Assembly (NCBI RefSeq): GCF_026914185.1
Contig: NC_070558.1
Location: forward strand, 3,286,001 to 3,350,000
DNA: 64,000 nt
Direction: 5' to 3'
Source: Puccinia triticina
Lineage: Eukaryota; Basidiomycota; Pucciniomycetes; Pucciniales; Pucciniaceae
The notes beneath the pieces are model-generated. The model did no database searches, was not told the origin of the DNA, and saw nothing but the letters and a program-made list of their open reading frames with translations. This document shows, in pieces, positions 56,898-64,000 of the stretch (position 1 is the first letter of the stretch; every line of letters begins with the position of its first letter). The position numbers and the translations under genes were made by a program.

Positions 56898-57066
56898 TTA
56901 AGGTGTTCAAAGTTGAAATCATAAAATTATCAATACATAAAATCATAAAATCATAAAACTTTTAAATGATGATTTTATATGTACCATTTTAGAGATGTTG
57001 CTCTAATTTGAGTGTTTGGGTGGTACATATTTTTGTCAGTTTAGATTTTATGATTTTATGGTGTTA
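56898..57066. mobile_element. MITE, TTAAGGTGTTCAAAGTTGA family, copy 3, cut by a Helitron end
   Basis: Begins TTAAGGTGTTCAAAGTTGA and follows copy 2 closely up to ATGGTGTTA at 57066, where copy 2 goes on with TGATTTTATGC. The lost right end was replaced by the Helitron-type terminus that starts at 57067. Confidence 0.8.
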
Positions 57067-57095
57067 CTAGAGGCCAAGGTGGCTGCACCACTGCA
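57067..57095 (-). mobile_element. Helitron-type 3' end inserted into a MITE
   Basis: On the minus strand GTGGTGCAGCCAC forms a hairpin, then CTTGGCCT, CTAG, and a T that belongs to the MITE. Comparison with the intact MITE copy shows that the insertion lies between A and T of the target, as Helitrons require. The body would extend to the right. The missing MITE half is not seen in the remaining 6.9 kb. Confidence 0.65.
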
Positions 57096-57541
57096 GGGGT
57101 CACTTTATGTAGTGTAAATCGACAATCTCCCCAACCTGCACCCCAAGGAACCACCCCGCCCCCCCCCCCCCCCCAATCTCACTTTACACACACACACACA
57201 CCAGCCATTGCACCTCCACCTTTAACTCCCAGCAAAAATTTAATGAAATTTTTGTTAGATTTGCCTTCCAATCTTGTCTTCATCTTGTTACTCAAATGCA
57301 ACCTTGACACAAAATTCTACATTATTTGCACAGGCTCAATAAAGTGGCACATGAACATTTTCACTATCAACATGTGTAGCCCAGAGTAATGTATTGAGTT
57401 GAGGAAGTTGAACAGAAATCAAGAAGCAATAAATTTTTTGACTTGATCATTCAATTTTTCCAATAGAATTGAAGAATACTTCCCATGTTCAGATGTTTAT
57501 CTTCCTTTGGTAGTTGAATCTTAGTTTATAGCTTTCTTTAG

Positions 57542-60500
57542 GGGGGTATAAAATTTTACAAAGTGCATTTTACAGGGTATGTGGCCCTGTAAATTGAATG
57601 GAGTGTAAAAATACACATAGGGGGGGGGGGGGGGGGGGTTATGTGTAGTTTCACAAAATACGACCCAAATTTCCCCCATTGCAAAAGGTTTCATTGTAAA
57701 AAGGACACTGTTAAACTAAACCTCCAGGTCTCCAAGTGCAAATTTACAGGCCCCCAAATTCACGAGGTCCCAATTTGTAAAACATCTTCAGTGTGAAACT
57801 CCATTCCCACCTCTGCAGCTGCAATTTCACACACACCAAGCAAAAATCACCTTGCAAAATTCAATTTTTAGCAACACAAAAAATATTTTTGCAAGCTGCA
57901 ATCACTATTTACAATGGGGGATGGCAAGCGCAAATGAATAGAAAGAGATAAAACTTTAAGAAAAATTGAACCACCAGTTGTTAATTCTTGGCAAATCTCT
58001 TGCTTTGTCTCTTTTGTGTTGCACCTTCAAGATGTGAATTTGGGATTTCAGCTGGATCTTTGAGCTTGTTGGATGATGTGTCTGGAACAAGCTGTGAGAG
58101 CCTCAGTTTCAAGGTGGTTGTTCCACGAGCCAAATGCGCAGGAAACTTGTTGTTGGGTTTGGAAGTTGAGATCGCTGCCATCTTGGAAGCAGAAAAAGTG
58201 TCAGATTTGTTCTTCATGTCTTTAAAGCTTGAAGAATTGGAGTCCAATGGTTCATCTCCACTTGACTCCGATGATTTGTCTCCGCTTGAGTCCAATGATT
58301 TGTCTCCACTTGACTCTGACAATTGGTCTCCACTATCTTTTTTTTTTGATCCAGGTTGTCAGTTGACTCTTCATCAGAGTCGCTAGCACCCAAGTCGTCA
58401 AAATCAGTAACAAAGTTGCCCTCATCAAGAACAGTTGCCCCTTTAGCCAATGGAGGATGATGTTGTGAATTGATCATGCTGGCTAAATGGACAAAGGGTA
58501 TGTCCCCTTTGGCGTTTGGGTGGTCCTTGCTGATCTTTGCAATTGAATCCTTGACAAACTCTTCCTCACAAGCGGTCCAGGCACGCGTGTAAAACAGCCA
58601 ACTTGTGAAGGGATGACACTCTCCAATGGATGAGATGTTGGTATTCACAAGTTGGGCATATCCGTCGTTTTGCTGGTCATCGTGCAACCATACACCTGTG
58701 GTGCTGCCACGTCCGCTCTGTATGACTTTACACCAATAGTTGGAGCTGTTCCAGTATCCCCAAGAGAAAAGTGAGAAATTCACACCAGAAATGGAGATCT
58801 GGTGCGGCCAATCCATTGCACCCATGTATTGCTCACGCTTGATTGGGTCGGAGGGCTGAGTAACTTCCATGAAGAAGTACAGATGCTGAGGAGGAAGATC
58901 GTCTTTGAATGCAAGACGAGAGGTCTCCTGGACGTACTCAGCAGTCAAGCTCGAGTCATTGGGCTGTTCTGTCAATATTGTTATGTCAGGGGATTGGTTC
59001 TTGACCTTCTTTGGGCGGCCTCTGGCCTTGGGCTTTGGCTCAGTTGATGCATTGATTGAATTGCATTGGCATACAAGTCCAGTAGTTTTGGAGATACCGG
59101 TGGTTGTCCACAAGTTGAGAAGGCATGTAACATCAGAAGGAGTGATTCCATTCTCAAGGAAATTCTTCAGTTTGGTCTTGATGGGTGTTAATGATTGGAT
59201 TTGAGCAGCCAGACAAGGTTGAGCAGATTTGCAAACAAAGCTCCAATGCTCAACGACTTCAAACAAGCCGGTGAGCGCCTTGGTTGGATTTTTCTTCGGA
59301 TCCAAGAGCAGCTCCAGAAAGAAATCACAGGAAGCAAAGGCACCCAGCACAAACCTTGCTTGGTGCCTCTCATTGCACATATTGAACAACTTGGTCTGTG
59401 CGTTGGTCAAGACCGTTCGGATCCGTCTGATTTTGGTTAGATTGATGGTCGTCTAGGATCCGAAATGCATTACCAGATGGTAAAAAAGGGTTGCCACTTT
59501 GCCTTTGCTGTTCCGAAGCCACAAGGGGTTATACAAGGCAAAGAGTGATTCCAAAGCAGCCAACATCCAGCATTGATTCTTCAGATGTTCCTTGGGTGAA
59601 GCGGTGTATGATGGGTAAGTCAACCACTCGCTTCGGTCAACATTGAGTGAATTTTTTGGGCGGCTGGCATTCTTCTTCTTGGTGGAAGGTTCAGGACCGT
59701 CCAAAAGCCCAGCTGTAGTATCAGGTGGTTGGCCGTTGTTGATGAATTTGCGTTTGGTTGGCTTGGCCCAGCCCATTGAATGCAAGATGTTGACTTGCAT
59801 CTTTGTCTGAGATCCATACTCCACCAATACACCACACATGACCGCGTTAAACTCCTCCTCCAGCACAGAGATGAACCCAAATAGCTCAACCATTCCCACC
59901 ATAAGACATTTCTTCCCCAAGCTTCAAGAAAAAGGCAATCAAATCAGCAATGAGATGGAAAAAAGTACAATAAACAGTCTTGCCTGACCTTATCATGTAG
60001 TAAACCCAATGCATGCTTTCGATTGTGTTGGTTGTATCCGGGAGTCCGTCCTTGCCATCAGGATGATCATCTAACATTGTTCGGCAAGATGGGAAAAGCA
60101 TTGATTGGATGTCCGACATAGTCCACCAGTCGAGCCAGTGCTTCGTCTTTGGAAATAGGCGGCGTAACTCGTCAATCTTTTCCTTGTGAGTAAGACCACC
60201 TTCTTCGATTGGATCAAGGAGAGCCATGCACTTTTTCTGGAAGTTGGCCTAAGAGAAAATATTCAGATCAGATGTTGCAAGAGACAATCAATAAACATGG
60301 AACTCACATCTTGATCGGCCAAGAGGATTGAGCGATTGCGCTTAACCCTTGTCACCTGAGCCCAAAAATGCTGGTGACATCCTTTGATCATTTTAGCCGC
60401 TCTCATTGGGTCTGTACATGCAAAAATGTCCATGTATGCGGCCTTGAAACCTTCTGTTTGCGCAAGGGAAAAGTCAACCACCTGTCTAACCATCAGATCG

Positions 60501-62381
60501 CGCTCCGCCGGTGTGATATCAGTCCAAACAAACTGCCTCAAGAGGGCCGGGAAGTGCAGCTTGTAGTAATTAATGCTCAGGCCTCGAATCCAAGAAAGCT
60601 GGACAGGGATCCACCTTGCTATTTGCTTGCAGAACATTGAGGTGGTAAGCAAATAGCCGTTCTCAAAAAATTGATACGTAACATCAGAGATCAGGCCATC
60701 CTGGTACACTTTGTTGTTTTCATCTTGGGCCAATAGTTGTTTGGCCATCCATTTGGTCTGGAATGTGAAATGTTTGGAGTCTGTCTGAAAGCCTGAGGAG
60801 ATAACAAGCAGTCCGTGCCTGAGGGAATTCAAGTTTCAGTTAGCAGAACCAGTTAGATCAAAGTAAATCAGGTGTACGCATTCCATTGGAATAAGTCAAT
60901 CAAGAACTTGTCTCCAACACCCGCGCCTAGCTTGTCGGGGACAATATTGAGCTCTTGTAGCATAAGCCGGCGGTAGTAAGGCAAACGATTGGTGTTAACA
61001 AGTGAACCATGAATTTCTGTCACACTTGCAATGGAATCATCAAGGGTACTTGGTTGACCCATCTGGACAGCAAATCAAATTAACCATCTTGTACAAAAAA
61101 TTGATAAATGAGTGAGACCAACCCTCAATTTTAAGGCACCAGCCGATGGGTTCTTCCCAATCTCAGCTTTGAGAGCATCGCGCGCGAGTGGGTCAGGCTT
61201 TTTGGATTCGGGCCAGGGGTGATCATGTAGGCCTTGGTGTCGGAGCAAAGCCCAGCCGGAGGGGAAGTGGAAGTCGAATCGGAGTGCTGTTCCCTCACAA
61301 GCCACCCAGAGAACTTTCCCAGGACATTGGCCAGCAGCTCCTGGACATCTTGGCACACTAGCAGTATTCACAGGCATAAATGAATGATCAGAAAGGGTTT
61401 TGTGGAAACTTCAAAGCTCTGGAAGACTCACCGCTCGAGGTACTCTTGGATGCCTCCTCTTCTGGTTGGGGGGGATCCAACCCACTGACAGGTGTCCATG
61501 TTGCAAACCAGAGCACCGAGGCAATACACCCGCTGGATTTTCCAGATGCCTTTACTGCGCTTCTCCACTCCGGTGGTTTTGGTAAATCCCACTGACCAAA
61601 AGTTGACCACAGTCTCGTCGGCTGCCTTGACAAAGATGGTTGCACCATTTGGATATATGGGATAGTTCTGTCGGTCCAGTGTGCATCCGTGATCAATGAA
61701 TGTATGGAAGGACTAGAAGTCAATAGGCAACTCCCACTTCACAGTAATATTGGGTGGGTCTGGTGCTGGGGGGTTTGATGGAGGGGAAGACATTAGGAAT
61801 GGATTGTCAAAAAAGGAGGAGGGATAGACGGAATGGTGAGTTGTGGTTCTCCACCAAGCAAGTGGAGGGGGGAATAGCTGTCTTTGAGGGGAGGAGGCTG
61901 AGAACCTGTCTTGAGACTGGCTGAAGGACGAATGCATCTCTGCCAATGGTCTCCTCATCTAGCCTCATCTAGATACACACGGTATGATGCCAAACACGTG
62001 ATAGGAGGATATGTACTTTGCCAATTGGGAAATACTGTGCTTGTATTTCTGTATTACACAAGATGATACTGTACTATTGCAAGCTCTGTAACCAAATATC
62101 TGGCTGTATAATAGTAAAAATCAACATAGCCTCCCCCAATCCGGAAAATTGAGTGGTGCAGCGGCCTGCGCTGTAAAAATGGTGCTGTAAATGTATATTT
62201 CACCGCTTGAGGGTGGCTTTATACACTGCACATTTTGCATGGCCTGTCTTTGCAAGGGGGGAAATCTGGTTGAAAATTTGTAAAATTACACATAACCCCC
62301 CGTAAAATACATTTTTACGCAGCACTGCTTTTACAGGGCCTTGTACCCCGTAAAATGCACTTTGTAAAATTCACTTACCCC
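57542..62381. mobile_element. Mutator-like (MULE) transposon, near complete (4.84 kb)
   Basis: TTTCTTTAG is repeated exactly at 57533-57541 and 62382-62390, a 9-bp target duplication as made by MULEs. The terminal inverted repeats run about 130 bp with mismatches: GGGGGTATAAAATTTTACAAA on the left against GGGGTAAGTGAATTTTACAA read inward from the right. They share TTTTACAAAGTGCATTTTAC and a G-run before TTATGTGTA. One minus-strand gene fills the inside. A poly-G run of about 20 lies in the left terminal repeat at 57620. Confidence 0.88.
57981..61958 (-). CDS. MULE transposase with GCM-type zinc finger and USP-like C-terminal region
   Basis: Start ATG 61958. Exon 1 runs to a GTGAGT donor near 61432 but has an in-frame TAG at 61713. 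Exon 2 holds a GCM/WRKY-type finger: CPGAAGQCPGKVLWVACEG, then LHDHPWPESK. Then come PYYRRLMLQELNIVPDKLG and the MULE core: D in LISDVTYQFF (near 60684), D in VVDFSLAQTEGF (near 60474), CHQHFWAQV, and E in NTIESMHWVYY (near 60020). The C-terminal half has NQCWMLAALESLFALYNPLW (near 59570) and GYWNSSNYWCKV with GVWLHDDQQNDGYAQLV (near 58735-58680), like the Cys and His boxes of USP peptidases; the expected His is Asn. A homopolymer of ten A near 58345 shifts the frame before a Lys/Ser-rich tail. At least six introns. Confidence 0.75.
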
Positions 62382-62647
62382 TTTCTTTAGAATCCTTACC
62401 TTGTATTACCAACTTCAGTAACAGATGTTGATCAGTAACTCAATTTTTTTCAAACTTCAAGCTACTATTTTCAGCTGAGGACAAAAATGTAAGTCAGGTA
62501 CTTTATGCTTTTTTTGAATACAATCTTTATAGTGCCTGTTTTATATTATTCCAGAGTGTGGCAAAAAACACAAGAAAAGGCCTACATGAATACTTATTCA
62601 AATAATGTTGCCCCCTTGAATAAAGAATCTTAACACTCACATACTAT

Positions 62648-62925
62648 GAGCATCTCCAACGGTCCGGGGGTGGATTGGCTTGACTTGCAGCCTGTGAGTG
62701 GATGTCTCAAGCCGTCACTAATGTCACACAGCAGTCCATATTACAGACTGTTGATTTGGGCGGGGGTGGATCCCACACTGCCAAAGAAAGCAGCCAACGG
62801 CAGCTTTGATTGACAGCCGGTCATTTTGGCAGCTCTCTCAGCAGCTCTGCTGGAGGCCGTAAACAACCTCTGGCCCACAAAAGTTTGACTCAGGACGGGC
62901 AACAGCGGCTCCTTTGGAGATGCTC
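62648..62925. mobile_element. MITE with GAGCATCTCCAACGG ends (Harbinger-like)
   Basis: GAGCATCTCCAACGGTCC on the left; GGCTCCTTTGGAGATGCTC on the right. The flanks TAT and TAA are close to a TWA target site. Non-coding, 278 bp. Confidence 0.7.
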
Positions 62926-64000
62926 TAAGAAGCACATTGATTATGGATAATCCAATCTTGAAGGTGTAGATTTAGGGCAGATCTCCATGAAAAATGATTG
63001 ATAGCTCAAGGGTAAAAAGGGCTGGAAAATGTAAAGAAATAGATAGATGTGAATGTATGGGCATATATACCAATTCACAAGGTCAATTCCAGTTGGATTC
63101 TCAATTTCTGAAAAGGGCAGCGCCAGTAGGAACCAGAAGCCCTTTGAAGTTGACAGTGAGTACAAGGCGCTGTTAGCTAGTAAGAGAAGCGTTGGGAGGA
63201 GACAATGGCAGGGATGGGGGAAGTGGCAGAGGGTGAACGGGTGAGCAGCAAGGCGGCGGACTTGGAGGACGCGGAGATGACAAGCTTGTGAATGGTGCGC
63301 TTCACCCAGTGATTGCCACACTTGAACATCCAGTCTTTGGCCTGGAACACCATTGCTTCTTCCTCACGCGGAGCTCATTACGCCCGGGGGTTGTGTTTGA
63401 AGGAGATTCAAAGGCTGCAATGTGGCAGACTGACCACTTGGAAGGGCAGCCCTGGTTGGAATGATCAATCATCTCCTTGCGGCACTTCATTGCCCACGTA
63501 CTTGATCAGTATCACTTTGATTGCTGTTGTTTTTTTTGCCGCAGAGGTCATCAGAGAAAAATTTGGCTTCTACAGCCATGCCAACCTGTGAAGGATTCAA
63601 GGCCAATGGGATATTGCTCAGCATTGAAAGAAAAGCAGGATTCAATTGAGGAAGAGGATGATGAATATTTCTATCTCGCCTCTGACCAACTCACAGAGGA
63701 TCTGACTGTCCACAGCCTGCCCACCAAGCCAGCCTCCGCGCGCATGCAAATCACCAATTAAACTCCTGCTGCAGGTCAGGGCCCCACCCTTCTTCTTAGG
63801 AACCCCACCGTTTCTCCTCGACGAATCTCTGATCATCTAGAAAGATTGGGGTTGTTTTAGTTGAACACACCAGAAGAAGTGATACCAGTCAGCTACAGAT
63901 GATGAGGGAGAAGCAAAAGAATTAGCAGCAATACATCTGATGAATTGTTGTGATGATTGTTTGCAAGAAGGACAAATGGATGGAGAAGGATGATGCACCA
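62926..64000. other. Right end of the window, no gene assigned
   Basis: Short open frames on both strands. A plus-strand stretch near 63600-63760 encodes the acidic SIEEEDDEYFYLASDQLTED, and a frame before it reads HPVFGLEHHCFFLTRSSLRP-like sequence with a stop. They might be pieces of a transposon gene, but there is no motif that I recognise. Confidence 0.4.

Overview
The window looks like nuclear DNA of a repeat-rich basidiomycete, most likely a rust fungus (Pucciniales). The reasons are intron-rich housekeeping genes with short GT-AG introns, very long intergenic stretches packed with DNA-transposon debris, and the families seen (GCM-finger MULE, PIF/Harbinger with a Myb/SANT partner, Ty1/copia). 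The species cannot be named from the sequence alone.

Layout. 1-6.2 kb: the 5' part of a Myb/SANT-like gene (minus strand) that holds a TA-flanked MITE, with a complete Ty1/copia retrotransposon (314-bp LTRs) inserted 20 bp upstream of its ATG. 6.7-20.5 kb is the gene-rich part: a conserved protein of unknown function with frame breaks (-), an ALDH7-type aldehyde dehydrogenase (+, 7 exons), an M1 aminopeptidase (-), a NEDD8/RUB1 gene with two 18-nt microexons (+), and the cyclophilin PPIH/CypH (+). 20.5-32.7 kb is accessory: a gypsy-type gag fragment, MITEs, tRNA-derived SINE-like heads, a hAT-type MITE, a decayed PIF/Harbinger element, and two inverted copies of one composite repeat on either side of it. 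32.8-37.1 kb holds RAD1/XPF (+), the structure-specific repair endonuclease. 37.2-50.4 kb is almost entirely foldback elements, MITEs, Helitron 3' ends and palindromic satellites. 50.6-51.4 kb holds RPB4 (+), an RNA polymerase II subunit. 52.1-56.8 kb is a near-complete PIF/Harbinger element; 57.5-62.4 kb is a near-complete Mutator-like (MULE) element with a 9-bp target duplication.

The most unusual signals are: (i) the MULE, whose single minus-strand gene joins a GCM/WRKY-type zinc finger, a D-D-E MULE core and a C-terminal region resembling a USP-type cysteine peptidase; (ii) a palindromic satellite built on CCGGTCATTGAGAGG that forms the core of several MITEs with unrelated termini and target-site preferences; (iii) three Helitron-type 3' ends with compensatory hairpin changes; and (iv) a Harbinger accessory gene carrying a 1.2-kb VNTR-filled MITE inside an intron.

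The host genes are not a pathway: they are lysine/aldehyde metabolism, proteolysis, neddylation, splicing-linked protein folding, nucleotide excision repair and transcription. All coordinates of spliced genes come from reading GT-AG sites and protein-family continuity by eye, without transcript data. Some ORF starts are assigned at ATG codons downstream of the longest open frame.
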